The notes: a model not told the origin generated them from the letters alone. A DNA stretch of 64,000 bases from Buddleja alternifolia (GCA_019426215.1 CM033394.1:13660195-13724194); one strand, 5' to 3'. Shown: positions 1-13,057, counted from the stretch's first letter. Made by a program: numbers and translations.

Positions 1-660
1 GAATAAAGAAGAATTGGAGATGAGATAAACTAGAATTCACTTGATATTTCTTAAATTCAAAACTTGACAAATACATCTATATATAGCAATTTTCCCAAAT
101 GGTACTATTCATTATACCGGTACTAAAAACGGATAAAATTGGCTGCAAAATATTCTGTCCTTTTTTTCGCCACGTGTCGCCTCTATGTTGGTTCCCTTGA
201 ATGTGGAGAATTTCTGGTTGTTTTGTCCAGATTCCTTCATTAGCAGAGTTTGTTGGAGTGCTCTTTCATCTGCGCTGTCCATTTCTGTTTTATCATGGCC
301 GTCCGATATTTTTAATTCCTCAGTCAAAACGGCGTCGCCTTCATAAACACGTGTCAACTCCTGGTAATCTCCCTCTTTTCTCTGAACGTTGTCGTTTGGG
401 TAATTGATTTCACCCAATTTGTTAATCGAACCCTTGATCTGACGGTTCTCCTTTGTCTGTGTTGAAGGGTTGTGATTGATCGTTGATCTTCCTGATATAG
501 ACATGACAACTACGTCAGTATAGTCATGACCATTGAATATACTAGCACGATCAATTTTGATCATTGTTTCTTCGTTGGATGAGACATGAAGCATGAAGAT
601 CCATTGATCATAAAGCCATATGTCACAATACAGGCGATACCAAATGTCAGAATTCATTGA
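1..660 (-). other. Possible retrotransposon LTR remnant, minus orientation
   Basis: Read on the minus strand, this stretch ends in a T/C-rich segment (1-60) that lies downstream of a TATA-like ctatatatag (77-86). A U3-like region upstream contains ACACGTG-type boxes. This resembles the U3-R-U5 order of a plant LTR running off the left edge of the window. A 181-codon open frame (112-657, minus) lies in it, but no domain is recognisable, it overlaps the TATA-bearing region, and I do not call it a gene. No terminal TG/CA pair or target duplication can be confirmed, because one side is outside the window. Confidence 0.28.
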
Positions 661-1029
661 AAGAACATAAAAGACCTATCCGGAGCGGGCCCAACCCAGG
701 TCAGGCGGGGCACGCGTGGTCCATGGATCCAAATCCTCGAAATACTCCCATTTTCTAAAGAAATTTGGTAGCCCATAACAAGTCACAAGCGGAACTAATA
801 TGACCCGGTCCGACCCAACCCAGTTCTTGTTAGACCTACGTCGCCTGCCTCCTCCATCGATATCAGCAATAAATCTTAAATCCACTGAAATTTATTCATC
901 CTCCGACGGCCACTTGTTTCTCTCTCTCTCTCTCTCTCTCCCCTTTGTTTGTTTTGTTTAAGAAAAGAGGAACACACCAGCACAGCACACATCTGTAGTT
1001 GTTTGTATGTATATACGATATAAACAGAG
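661..1029 (+). promoter_or_regulatory. Upstream/5' UTR region of the Shg1-domain gene
   Basis: This interval lies between the LTR-like remnant and the start codon at 1030. It contains a pyrimidine (TC)n microsatellite at about 919-941, as is common in plant 5' UTRs and core promoters, followed by an A-rich stretch. No clear TATA box was found, so the transcription start is unknown. The assignment as promoter/5' UTR rests on position only. Confidence 0.4.
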
Positions 1030-4000
1030 ATGCAGAATAATGGTGTTAACGGCGCCGCCGCCGGTGGAAGCCGTGTAGGAGCTGAAGATGTGATTTCAAA
1101 GATAAAAGACGACGGAGATTTCGATCGGCTTCGTCTCAAAATTATTCGAAAACTAAAGGAGAATGTGAGTTTATGTTCTTGTACACCCTAAATATGCAGC
1201 AGCGGATAACTAGATTCCTTTTGGCTTCGATGTTTTCAGATGTGTTGTTTTATTTGTTTTAATTCTTTATGGCATCTTGTTGGACGAATGTGGCTAATTC
1301 TTGGCAATTGAGTTGGTTCTTTATGCGAGCAGAACTAATTTCGTGTTTAATTGAGTTCATCATCCCAAATTGATTGATACAGATTGGACTTTGGAAGTGT
1401 TTTTAGAGCTAGGGTAAAGTGTCCTTATTGGATAAGGTTTTTTTTCTCTAATCTAACTGATTTTTCATTTTTTCGTAAGATAGTTTCGACTAGGAGTTGT
1501 GGGAGTCGGTTAATGTGGCCGGAGAGAAACCTGCATTGCCGGCGTGGTTCCGGAAATTTAGGAAGCATATGTGCATGGTTTGTATGTGTTGCAAGTGTGT
1601 TTGCCATATCTATCCAAATTTAGTATGGTAGGGGGGATCTATCTATGTTCTCCCCTATGCTTGCTTGCACTTACAACTGATCGTATGTTGTGCCGGCTAG
1701 CAATCTTCTATTTCGAGCTTCATTGTGAGTCATAGCATACACCCGTGAACCACATATTTCTATTTGAATAAAATCATATTCAAGAAAAAGCTTACTATGT
1801 TACTAATGGGTCATGTGTCAAAATCGTGACTATGTTATAGTCGCGATGCTTGGTTAAACTCCAAAAGAATACAAAGTAATTTAATCAATATTCAACACTT
1901 GGAACTCAGCTGACTAATTCAGTCCCGACAGATAAAAAGAAAATAAGTAAAATTACCCCATGACATGAATGTTCGGTGGAGCAACTTCACCATTTCGATG
2001 ACCTATCATGTCTCCGACTTGCCGCATACAGCCATGTACTTCTTTAAGGTTATTGAATAAAGTCTTTGTTTTGATTCGGGACTTCAATTTGAAGCATTAT
2101 TAATAATAATAATAAAAAAAATAAGACTATGGAGAGGAGATAATAATTGAAGCTCGCCTTTCTCCTGTTAAGTTAAGCTATCCTAATATTTAGCCTCTTG
2201 CAACCACTATATAGAAGGAACGAGTGATGCAACTTCGTGCACATAGGAGAACAAGATTAATGACCTTTTCCTTGCTTTGTCAAAATGTTGAATGCACCCA
2301 TATATAGATGAGAAGGGTAGTAGTTGTTGTTAAAGCAACATTGGAGTAGTTTACGTAACATCGAGTATTTAGGGTTGATAGGAACGTTATTGCATAGATC
2401 TTACTAAAATTTTGACAAGCTTCTTGAGGAATAAATTTTATTTTAAAAAGCATTACAATATTACGTTACTGTCATTCCACACTTTTTATAAGTGGCAGTT
2501 ATGTCGCTCCACAATTTCTGGATAAATACCTAAATGTTAATTATTATTGTTATTATTTGTTATTTAGTATTATGACACGCTCAATGCACACTTTTATAAC
2601 TCACACTTTGAATGTGATGTCTATCACACTCTCAGACTCTCTCTTGCTCCTTCTCTTAATCCAGCTCTCACTCCCACTCCTGGGTCACTACATGAATAGA
2701 TAGTTGTGTCTCTTTGTTCTTATAGCTTAACAAAGTTCGCAGCATTTATACCGGTCTTCACATACCCTAAAACTTGTCATCTTTACATACAACAATTTTC
2801 TAGGAGAACCATAAACTTTGTGAAGCATCTTGAGCCTTAAAACACAACTCATATGAGATTGTGGGGTCTCTTGATAATAGCAAACAATGGCTTGCTTGGG
2901 CATCCATAGTGATGTTTCATGGATAACATAGTTCTTAAGCTACCATTCTTGTCTGGAAAATAGTGAGAAGTCGGGTGATATTGGAGTTTGATCATCAGAT
3001 TTGGCAGTTCCGTTCTAGGAAGTGGAGATGCAAAGCATAGTGTATGCAGATGATTGAAGGCCACTGAAGATTGGGGAGAACAAGCTTCGAAAAAAAAAAA
3101 AGTAGAGAGGATGCAAATTGGTGAAAAAATAGAGGATGAGGATGTGGTAGAGGAGCATACACATTGAATGATAAATTAGCAAAATCGAAAAGCTGAAAAG
3201 AAAATTTGAGAAAGAAGTCAAGCGAAACAGAACCAAAGAATGACGAGGAAAAAAATAAACGTATAAGCAGTTCAGCAAGGGTGGCGAATACCTGTTCAAG
3301 GCTTTAGGTTTGGCACATTTTATACTTTATATTTGTTTCCTCTGCTTAAAAGGAAAGTAGGAAAGTTAAGAGAATTTTTAACGACGACACTTGGGTATAG
3401 AGGAACTTATAGAGGAACAGTTGACCTTCCACTAGACCAACAGTGAGAATATACCCGAAACTCAACATTGACTTGTAAAATGGTACTTATTATCTTATAT
3501 AAATGCTCGAAGTAAGTTTTTCTATAAACAAATCAGTTTTATTGCTTTGCCACTAGCTTTCATGCTTTTGCTCCAGCCTAATGTGACCTAAGGTTGCATC
3601 CATGCATGGATCAAAGAATCGCATGCTAATTTTCTAGTTTAGGGCATGGAGATTTGGGCAACATGTGTCTTGACATGAGCAGTATTATAATTTTCCAATA
3701 ATAGTCTTTGTAGAAACTTTGACATCGTAATATAAAATATTTCAGATTAATCCATGTATAACTAGAAAACAAATTGGAAAGGTTAATTTAGTAAGTTGCA
3801 GCAGTTTGATGGTAAGGACTTGTGCTGTCATTGGCTGAGAACTGAGTTTTTTGTACAAAAAAATACTTCATTATGTCAACCCTAGATTTGTTGCTTTTTG
3901 AGGAAATAGAGGAAATGAAATGATTCACAAAGTTTTAGGTAGGCATGTTCATGGTTTTCTAAAACCGTACCACACTGACGGTACTCTACTGTACCGTAGC

Positions 4001-6506
4001 AAAGCTGCGGTTTTTGGCTAAAAAATATAGATTGGTACTAACCATTACCTTACCAATTATAATGGTGTGGTTTTGGTTCTATAAAATTTCATACCTGCCT
4101 AAAACCGCACCGTACCATATTCTATATATTATATTACTTATATTAATATACAAGTGATTCAATAATAAAAAGAAACACTAGAACATTACGGGACAAAACA
4201 CTCTCTAACATTAAATTGGTACCTAAAGCTTAAACGGGGGTCTCTTTAAGAAACTAAGTGTGTCCTGTATTTGAGAAATAGTTAAAAGGGGTACTAAAAT
4301 TAATTTCTTTTGGAGTTATCGAAAAATGTTCTACTAATATTGGTTTATGATTTGGAGACCTAACATTATTTGTTTAATATTGATCTATTAATATTTTAAA
4401 GCGAACTACTTGAATTGGAAACATTAATTGCACTGTTTTGCGTATTCTAACTGATTCCAACTATAATTGTAAGAGTTTGGAATGAATATTATGTTAGTTT
4501 TTTGTGGGTTTTACTGATGCTTGTCTTTGTTGTTTTTTCTTTCTTTAATTTTGTCTCCTATTGCATATAATAATGTGCAAACGAGTGATGTATATCAAAA
4601 CACCACAAAATCGTATGGTACCGTAGAGACCGTATGATACCGGATACGATGGTACCATTTCCAGAGAGTCCAATTTTATTAATAGTTATCCAAAACCATG
4701 TTTATTGTTATGGTATAAAATTTGTAAAAATAGCGCAAAAACCAGACAGTGCAGACTCCTAGTTTTAGGAAAGACTAAACTCATTAGAGGATGATCAAGG
4801 TGAGAACAAAGAGAATCAGATATGATCTTGAGTTATTGAACAAAAATATCTCATTCAAGGCAGTCTATTTAGAGCGAGAATTTTCTAAGGAAAGTAAGCT
4901 ATTTGCCTTAGATCAGTGATATCCATGAATTAATTGCCAAAATGAAGTATTCTGACTCAAACTATTAGTTTGATTTTTTCTTTTTTTGGTGAGGTACTTC
5001 TGGAAAACAAATATCTGGACATATTTTATGCACTTGGTATATTGAGCTGATTGATGTTACGTCATTAATTTGGAAAAAAAAAATGTATATTAGGCTGAGA
5101 AAATGCAATGGATTCAATATTTGAGAGCTTTCCTAACTTTGGGTCCATCGAAATATACGTCGATCATCCCCCAAAGAGTATACATATTTCATAATGGTGC
5201 CTATGTGGTGGAAAAACTCCCACCTATTATGACCCTAACTTATGCAGCTTTTTTCCGGCTAATTTATGTTGTTGAGTCAATGATATCAATATTTACAGAG
5301 TGATGGCATCTTTTATATGGTTACACATAATAAAATGAAATGCATAAGCTAACATGAAGAAATTAAATTAAAAATTGTGGATAGAATCATTTCAATAGGC
5401 TGTGGAGAATTAGTAAGGTTTGAACATTGATTACGGAATAAAAAGACGGTTATTCGCTATGGCTTTTGAGTACATATGCACTTGGTAAGTTATGCAACTA
5501 TAGTGATTCTTTGGTTTTTAAAGTATTACAACTGAGTGTTTGACGAGATGTGCTTTCCTGATTTGTGATGGTTCAGTTTTTGGATTTTGTCTCTTGTTCT
5601 CAGATACTTATTACACAAGTTAACCCAAGTTAGCATACTTATATTGGCTGGATGCATCGAGTGTTTATCTCTTATTCATTTTCCTCCATTCTTACTTGAT
5701 TCTGTCTTCTGATATGTATCACTTTCCTCTAATTCTTCACAGGAAGAGTTGCGAAGTACTATTGTATCTCTTGTAAAACAATCAACTGCACTTAATAGTC
5801 CAGGTGCCGAAAATATGAAACCACGCCAGCTCTCTGATGCCATACACCAAGAAATTGGGTAGGTCTTTTTCTAACACAATTAACTTTTCGACAAGATATA
5901 AATATTTAAAACACATTATAATCACGTGAAAAAGTTATATGCCAATGTTGATATTTTTATGAGTTATTACAGAATAGGTCAGATTGTATAATTTAATTGG
6001 AATTTTATCTATGTATTTACAGGGACAAACTCATGAGTCAAGTTTCTGTTGGTTTGTGGAATGTAATTAGATCAGCGGACGGTATGAAAACCGAAATAAC
6101 AGAAACTGTACAATCAGTTTATGACAAATTAGCGAACCCTCGTGGAAAAGACAATGGCGAGTCATCTTCTCATATGGATTCACCATCAATTCGAAATGGA
6201 TTTCAGAATAATAAGAATGCTACTGAGATTGATGGCACACAGTCAGATAAAGATCCAAATGAACCACCAGGTTTCGGTTCGACTGATCTACACCAGAGAA
6301 ACAAGAACCAACCTAAGAATACTAGGATGCCCACCCATCATAATGGACAAGTGATAGGAAAAAACAAGGGAAAAAAGTCGCAACTAGAGGATAGGCCCGA
6401 GCCTGACAATTGGGATGCTCCGCCTGGCTTTTCTTCTGTCCTTAACCATAAGTTTTCAGGTGATGCTAGTGATGAAGATCCCGATGTGCCTCCTGGATTT
6501 GGTTGA
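1030..6506 (+). CDS. COMPASS Shg1-domain (BOD1/SHG1-like) protein, three exons
   Basis: Exons inferred from reading frame and GT/AG sites are 1030-1164, 5743-5858 and 6023-6506, giving 244 residues. Exon 1 encodes MQNNGVNG, an Ala/Gly-rich start, then the beginning of the conserved domain (DFDRLRLKIIRKLKEN). Exon 2 continues it (EELRSTIVSLVKQS, NMKPRQLSDAIHQEIG) and exon 3 completes it (LWNVIRSADGMKTEITETV) to about residue 120. I recognise this as the COMPASS/Shg1 family, named after a subunit of the yeast Set1 histone H3K4 methyltransferase complex; BOD1 proteins share the fold. A nuclear chromatin role is inferred from the family. The C-terminal half is low-complexity and hydrophilic, with three PPGF motifs (EPPGFG, APPGFS, VPPGFG) and a Lys-rich patch that could act as a nuclear localisation signal. 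The start is the first ATG in frame with the domain. Intron 1 is 4.6 kb and holds a hAT insertion. No disabling change was seen. Confidence 0.85.
3940..4761. mobile_element. Non-autonomous hAT element (822 bp) in intron 1
   Basis: The 8-bp sequence GTTTTAGG occurs at 3932-3939 and again at 4762-4769, exactly flanking an element that starts TAGGCATGTTCATGG and ends GCAGACTCCTA (imperfect terminal inverted repeats, TAGG...CCTA). An 8-bp target duplication with TAGG-type ends is typical of the hAT superfamily. Subterminal DNA is rich in short repeats of ACCGTAC/GGTACGG type on both strands (about 3955-4110 and 4610-4690). Such repeats are typical transposase-binding arrays. No coding sequence for a transposase is present, so it depends on another copy. 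It lies inside the first intron of the Shg1-domain gene in neither splice site. Confidence 0.82.
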
Positions 6507-8188
6507 CAAATAGAGCATATTCCGTCATTGTGAACCTAAAAAGCTTGCACAAACCATGGTAACCAGATGAAATGTCCAAATCAACCATGATTTAAGGTCA
6601 GAGGACACAATCTGGGGAGTCATTCATTCCTTATTAGGTTTGCTGATTTTGACATGATAATTAAGTTGATCCTAGAAATTTTGCCCAAGAAACTTATCAA
6701 GCTAGTCTACATTATATGGTTTAGTATGATTCCAACTTATATATATTTTTTTCTTGCCTCGTTAAAGGTACCAAAATGATAATGTACTGGATGCCATTCT
6801 GACCCAAAAACTGAACGGCGGTGTGGTGATATTCAATTAAATCCTTGTTTGATTAATATGGTTTCATTGCTTAATTTGTCTAACTTCCAGTTGATCTATG
6901 ACATTAATCTGCCATGAGAAACATAGACTTCTTCCTCTAGTCTATATGTGTATATGGATAAATACTTTTGTATGCAACACGGATGAGAGTGTCTATTTGT
7001 ATTTGTCCACAGTAGTGTAATGTTAACTGTTGTTACGTATGTCAGAATGTGCGTTCTTTCAACGGTAGAAAAATATTCCCTTCATCCCGATTGTATGGAT
7101 TCATTGTCTCACATGAAGATGTAGCTAAGAGTTGAAAAATTGAAAAAAATGTTTATTTTCATGATCCTGCTCTCGAAAGTAATGGTTGACTTGATGTTCC
7201 AAGATTGTTTAAGCGAGTGTATATATTTTTCGTAAAATTCTATTTTAGAATTAGAGCCTTACTCTGAGTTGTATCATATAATAATGTAATTTTAGGTTTG
7301 TGACAAAAGGATTATATGATTAGTATGACAGGCAACAAGTTTGTGGGGAATATCCGGGCAGGGAGAAGCACAGAGCAATTCTAATGATGTTTATTCTTGT
7401 TATTATGATCTAATGTTGGTTGATCCCAAGTGCACAAACAACAATGAGTTGCATGCCAAAAAGCAATTTAAAACGCGATTTATTTTCTGTCCCTCTATCT
7501 TGTAGGTCTCCTCCTCTTTCTTTACTAGATTTTCTAATACGAAATGTTTTTTTCTTTGCAATAATTTCTAGGACCAGAGAGAATGGTGAAACGGTCGAGT
7601 GCTGTTACCAAAGTCGACGAGGGACACGCTTTCGTGAGAAGGTATTTGGTAGAATTTCAAACCTTCTTTCCTTAGTTGTTCATCTATTGCATTCATTTGG
7701 ATATATGGAGTATCTTGGAACTGATCCTCCTACTTCTTGATGCTTGGAATCAAATTAAGAAACAATTCATCCGGCAGGCAGACGACACTAACTTATTGTT
7801 ACATTAATATTCTCCATTATTTCCCATCATTATTTCTCCATTTTTATTAGTCCTAGGAGAATATGACGGTTGATAACTTTATGGAGGGTAATGATATTCA
7901 TACTCCACATTTTATTTCACGTGCTCCACTTTTTAAATTACGGCTTTTAGAAGACAAAATTACTCACACAAAGATGGTATATAAATTGGGTTTATACTGT
8001 TATTTAGAAAATATTTGAACAACTCTCAAGTCAAAGTAAATGAACATTGATTTGGTTTTGGGTGGATGACGAACTACACGTACCTTCTAAACTTGCATTC
8101 TTTCTTTTTACGAAAAACAATAAATATTTTAGTTCAATTCAAGGAATATTCAAAAGTTCAAGACTAGAATACAATATAATTAAATAAT
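6507..8188. other. Intergenic; 3' flank of the Shg1-domain gene, no gene seen
   Basis: A/T-rich DNA downstream of the stop codon. The 3' UTR of the preceding gene probably occupies the first few hundred bases, but no single poly(A) signal stands out. Short open frames near 7420-7740 have exon-like edges (an AG at about 7570 and a GT at about 7640) but no recognisable protein family, so none is annotated. Confidence 0.4.
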
Positions 8189-8451
8189 GGGATAATTACA
8201 CTCACGCCTCCTCAATGATGGGGTAATTACACAAACTTTCCCTCACTAATTGATAATTATAAATACACCCCCCTTAGGGGGTCTATGTGTAAGGTTTACA
8301 GGGGATGCAATTGCAAGAATTATTATACACACATAGGTGCAATTGTAAGGAATCTTTAAAATGAGGGGGTGTGTTTGTAATTATCAATTAGTGAAGGGAG
8401 GTTTTTGTAATTACCCCATCATTATTGAGGGGGTGTGAGTGTAATTATCCC
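8189..8451. mobile_element. Fold-back MITE, Mutator-like (GGGATAATTACAC family)
   Basis: The element begins GGGATAATTACACTCACGCC and ends with its complement, GTGAGTGTAATTATCCC. The two arms pair along much of the 263 bp, including blocks such as GGGGTAATTACA/TGTAATTACCCC. Flanking 9-mers TTAAATAAT (8180-8188) and TTAAATAAA (8452-8460) match at 8 of 9 positions, as expected for a Mutator-type 9-bp duplication. It has no coding capacity. Related elements lie at 18146-18499 and 56906-57155. Confidence 0.8.
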
Positions 8452-9653
8452 TTAAATAAATCAGATCTATATTTTCATATTTGATTTCAGCTGTTTTTTA
8501 TATTTCCTTTTGGTGAGAATGGATTATAGTTATTTTGTAAGGACAGAGAAATATGTTTGAAGAATTTAACCTATGAACTGCAGTGTTAATGATAAATCAT
8601 TCTTTAAGCGAGGAAAAACTAAAGAATGGAGTACATGAAGTAGAAATTGGAGCTCCAATACCACCAGTCTTTGATGCAAATTGTCAAATTCTATCAACTG
8701 TTTATGGGGAACAAATTAATTTTTTTGTGAAATATTTTTCTCAAAATTTTCTGTACCCTTCGGTTTTACCTTCTTCGGTCCATAACTAAAGGTTAGCCAA
8801 TACGAATCCAGATCGGTCTATTCAGTAATCATATTTGAGAATATTTTATTTATTCTCAGTATTTTGTATGGATCACCTATTGGATTGTATCGCGCATAGC
8901 ATTATATTATTGGTCGAATTAGGATACAATTGGCAATAACATCCGCTAACCGATTTACCTCGAAACAAGCTTTTTTGATGTCTATAGTACATCACGAGCA
9001 GTCATTTTCGTGTCAAGGAATTCCTCAACGACGTCGGTCTTATGTTAAGAAGTATGAAGAAGAAGAGGAGGAGCAATAGAAGTCTTTAGAACTTGGGGAA
9101 AGAAAAACCACCACCACCCTTTGAACTTTGAAATCTGTATTATCACATGCATTAGGAGAGAAGAAGGTTTTTTTTGATAAGGAGAGAAGAAGGTTCAACA
9201 AGGGAGGATTTTCCTCAGTGGTTTCAAATTCATGTAATTTAATGTGTTACTTGTGATAGGCAAAGAGCTGCAATTCCATCTTACGACGTTGAGAAGTCTT
9301 GGCAATAAAATTAATATATGCTAAAATTTATAAATAGTGTGATGCAATAAAAGATTTTAGTGTACTAGTTAGTCTTTATTTATATTCTATAAATTTATTA
9401 AATTTTCTTCCTATTTTGAGCTTTCAATGTCTTTTGTTTTGCATTGTTCGATAATACTCCAATACACCACAACTTATGTGGAACAACACCTACTGATGGT
9501 GTCGCTGATACCATGGCTTTGATCTATGTTTTGGTTGGCATAACTAATTTCAATGCTTTATCTTTTTTTCTTTAACAAAAGATACTTTTATTTATTAGAT
9601 CAGGGTACAATTGAGATTACACGGATTATTTATATTTCTAGTTTTAGAGTCCA
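8452..9653. other. Intergenic, nothing recognisable
   Basis: A/T-rich sequence with no coding signal I trust. A short duplicated phrase, ggagagaagaaggtt, occurs twice near 9153-9195. A 68-codon frame at 8583-8789 has no family resemblance. Confidence 0.4.
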
Positions 9654-10125
9654 CTACATCCGATAAAAAATATGGGCCAAAAAAGGTGGACATTCTTCAA
9701 AAGCAAAAGGTTTGTCAGTGATATCCTTGGCTAAGGCATCTGCTGCCGCGTTGATTTCCCTGTACCCAAACTCCACTCTAAGCGCCCAAAACTTAGTAGA
9801 GATCCGGAGGCAGTCCTCGAGCAGCACTTGGACCCTCGGTGTTGGCTTCAGTTCCCTGCGTAAACATTGTAAAAGAAAGGCAGAATCAAATTCAACAATG
9901 CATTGGGTTAAAATAAGTTTTGAAGCTAACAGAAGGGCGTCTCTCAACGCCCATGTTTCCGCCGTATTATTTGTGTTTTGCCCGATATTTCTAGCACTGC
10001 ATGTACGAACTCCTAAGTGATTTTTAATAATTATCCAGATTCCAGGGAAGCCTGTGCTTCACCTTGCCGCCTCATCTATGTTGATTTTGACAAAAAGCCT
10101 TAGGTGGTGGGTTCCATATAATAGC
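9654..10125 (-). pseudogene. Retroelement RNase H domain fragment (RVT_3-like), decayed
   Basis: The minus-strand translation reads WNPPPKAF, then after a frame change VKINIDEAAR, a stop codon, TGFPGIWIIIKNHLG, then NTAETWALRDALLLASK, CIVEFDSAFLLQCL and finally REINAAADALAKD. This is the RNase H-like domain with its D, E, D and late NxxADxLAK signature. It is typical of the C-terminal RVT_3 region of plant non-LTR (LINE) polyproteins and their host-like derivatives. One frameshift (near 10090) and one nonsense codon (about 10060) are visible. The reverse transcriptase part that should precede it is absent, so this is a 5'-truncated dead copy. Nuclear retrotransposition would have been its original role. 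Confidence 0.7.
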
Positions 10126-11103
10126 AACCTGGTTTTTGGGGTTTGATTTGGGCATAGGCTTGTCAATGGATAGGCAAGACCCATACCCAAATTGCGCGTT
10201 TAGCTTTTCATAATCTTGTAATTTCACTCCACAATTGTAAGTTTGATATGGCTGTTTTGAATGCTTTCGGATTATAGTTCAAAATATCGACTGATATCCA
10301 TAATAGTGGGACTTGTTTATCCGAGAATATTGGATGAGGTTTATTAATGTTGAGTTATGTTTATTGCTGATAATGTAGGGTAATTAATATATTTATCATA
10401 ATGTGATCATTGATACCATGATATTATTGATTGCATTTGAATACTATGTGATGATAATAATAATTTCATGTAGAGCAAGGAAATGCACGGGATAGAAAGA
10501 CACATATAGTGTTTCTTCTTGTTTCAATCAACAATAATATGATCTATGATCCATTGACATGGAAAACGCGGCATGGACTCGATCCAATGCGGATATGAGA
10601 CATGGAAATTTTTGAAAAGGACGTGATATGCCTCCAACACGACTGTACAACAATAAAATTATATGTATATATGTAATGTGTAGCATATTATAAAAATATA
10701 TGTATATATGTAATGTGTAGCATATGTATAAAGAGAAGAAATTAACTTCTTATGTGTACTAGTATAATCTTTAGATTAAAGTGCTGGAAAGATAAAAGAA
10801 GTTTATTAATGAATTTGAAAGATTAAAAAGTTGAATTGGATGAGGTAATATCAATTTTTAACTAGTTCTCATGTACACAGCATGATGCGATTTTTCTTGG
10901 TATTAGTGATTGATGATTCAAAATTGGAGAAATTTTGTTATTTTATTCTTCCCAAAAAATAATGAGATTTGATGCGGCATTACATTGTAATAATAGTTTA
11001 CGCACTACATATGGTTCTGTAAAACAATCGATATCGGAACAAGAAAAAACAAAAACTGCAATCTATCTAGTAATTCTAAGCATATAAAGTTCTTCTTTAT
11101 CTA
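10126..11103. other. Intergenic with a small tandem duplication
   Basis: A/T-rich DNA with no gene. A roughly 28-bp unit (atatgtatatatgtaatgtg followed by tagcatat) is repeated in tandem at about 10661-10688 and 10698-10725. Confidence 0.4.
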
Positions 11104-13056
11104 TCTATATCTATATCTATATACTATTCTAAAAGTGTGGATCATAAAGTGTTTATTCCAATTGTGAAAAGACCAAATTAATCCTTGAATATCATTATGT
11201 AATACATTTTAATAACTCACTTAATAGCATAAAAATAAATAAATTGTAATTGGCTGCATTTTCAGTCTAAAAGTTGGCCGCTAATTAACGACGGCTATTA
11301 AAGCTATGTCAATGTCATGCTAAAAACAACTATACATCTTCTTCATAAATAATCCTGTCATTTTTCCCACTGCAATAAGTATTATTACTGTTTCATAGAA
11401 ATACATAAAACTCCTACTCTTCCACTTCCCATCCAACTTTACCACTTCCTCATCCACCTATATAATATCCCTTTTGTGGCTAAAGCCAAATGTGATATCT
11501 GATTATGCAGTTATTTTCTTAGAAAACATTTTCTAACTTATAAACTACCAGTATATATATTAGGTTCCACATATATCTTGTAGTGGAAAAACTTGTCCGA
11601 ATTTCCAAAGCGAATGCATGTCACTTTGTATATGCAAATACAAAGTCCTTACTTGAACAATCTTAAGACACTGCTTTAGCAATCTTAAGATAGGATGTAG
11701 TGCTCTTTTGGCAGCAACAGTGGGAGAAACTTCCCTTTTGGAAGCACAAACATATATAACATATATTTAAATTGTCCAAACTTCATATCAATTAATTTTG
11801 ATTTCAACTTACGTCATTTTATTTTTAATTGGTTGCACAGAGAGGTTCCATGTGGAAATATGAAATAAGAACTTTATTCACAGGCCCACTCCCTCATGGA
11901 AAATTCTAATCCAAGCCGAGTTTGATCAATCTCAATAGTAATTCACTTACTCTGTGAGACTGTGACTAATCATACCGGGTTCGTTTGATCCCAATAGTAA
12001 TTCATTTACTCTATGAGACTGTTACTAATTATATGACAAGTGCAATTCATTCTCATGATGAATTACATTTGAGTTCCGACAAACTGGGTCTGGACTAGAA
12101 TTTTCCCTCACTACTGTGTAATATATCCTTCATGATTTGCTAATGTAGGTAAGAATCATCATTCAGATAAAATAACAAGTTAATGAAAATAATAATGGAA
12201 CTGTGAACTAAGCCTACAACCATAACGTGTTTATATTTTAGTCTCAAAATATTATGATGTATAAATTGTATTACCATAAGTATCATAATATTTCTCCTTT
12301 AGCCCATTTCTTATCAGTTATAATTCTCTTAAACAATTACTTGCACATATTCTCTATTTATAACGTAAAATTCTATTTGACACATTTCAATATAAATTGT
12401 GAATAAAATTATCTAACATTCTATCAAAATCAAAATAAAACATATTTCTCTATTTTTTCATAGAATTTTTTGGAAAATATCTAGACAGACGCATTCTCTT
12501 ATTCTAAATACTTCTTTTTTATAATTTAACTCTTCTAACTTGAAGTGATATATTCATTGTAATCATTTGTTCTATTTCAGATACTTAATTTTAAAAGTCA
12601 ATTCTTCTAAATCGAATTATATTCATTGCCACCATTTGCAAATACATCGTAAACTGCAAAGCAAATATATATGAAATTTTTTAACTTACTTCAATATAAA
12701 ATTAGAAAACCTTAAACTTAGACTTGGTAGCCTTCTAACATGATTAATGCAACTAATTGATACAGTAACAACATTAACTCATCATCTAAAATTATGACCA
12801 CCATATAACGAGAGAAAGAAGAGTTAAAATCAATGGAAAAAGATTAAAATTAAATTTTGTGACATGTGAGATGTCTTATTTAATTGATTTAGTTTTTAAC
12901 TTTTATTCAGGATAAGGTGTTTATAACTTTTGTAAATGTAATGCATGAATTATAAACAAGATCCCTTAGTTTAACTGTTTTTTTTAATTAAATAAATCTC
13001 CTGTAACAATTTCAAAAATAATATATTTACACGTGCAATGCACGTAGTTTTTACTG

Positions 13057-13057
<1 letters not shown>
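11104..13057 (+). mobile_element. Non-autonomous Helitron (about 1.94 kb)
   Basis: The right end has the three signs of a Helitron 3' terminus: a short perfect hairpin (ACGTGC-AAT-GCACGT, 13031-13045), then a spacer of about 8 bases, then CTGG (CTRR type, 13054-13057), followed by host T at 13058. The left end is a TC preceded by A in a small TCTATA repeat. The exact TC is ambiguous between 11104, 11110 and 11116, and is followed by TACTATTCTAAAAGTG, a start common in plant Helitrons. Helitrons have no terminal inverted repeats or target duplication and insert at AT, as here. No Rep/helicase coding sequence is present, so it is non-autonomous. The inner DNA is strongly A/T-rich. Confidence 0.65.

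Noticed and set aside
112..657. 181-codon open frame on the minus strand
   Set aside because: No recognisable domain. It overlaps a TATA-bearing, LTR-like region and there is no plausible gene context, so it was kept only as part of the LTR-like remnant.
7420..8789. Exon-like pieces (7570-7640 and 8583-8789) possibly forming a gene
   Set aside because: Splice-like edges exist, but the peptides match no family I know and do not join into one frame with a clear domain.
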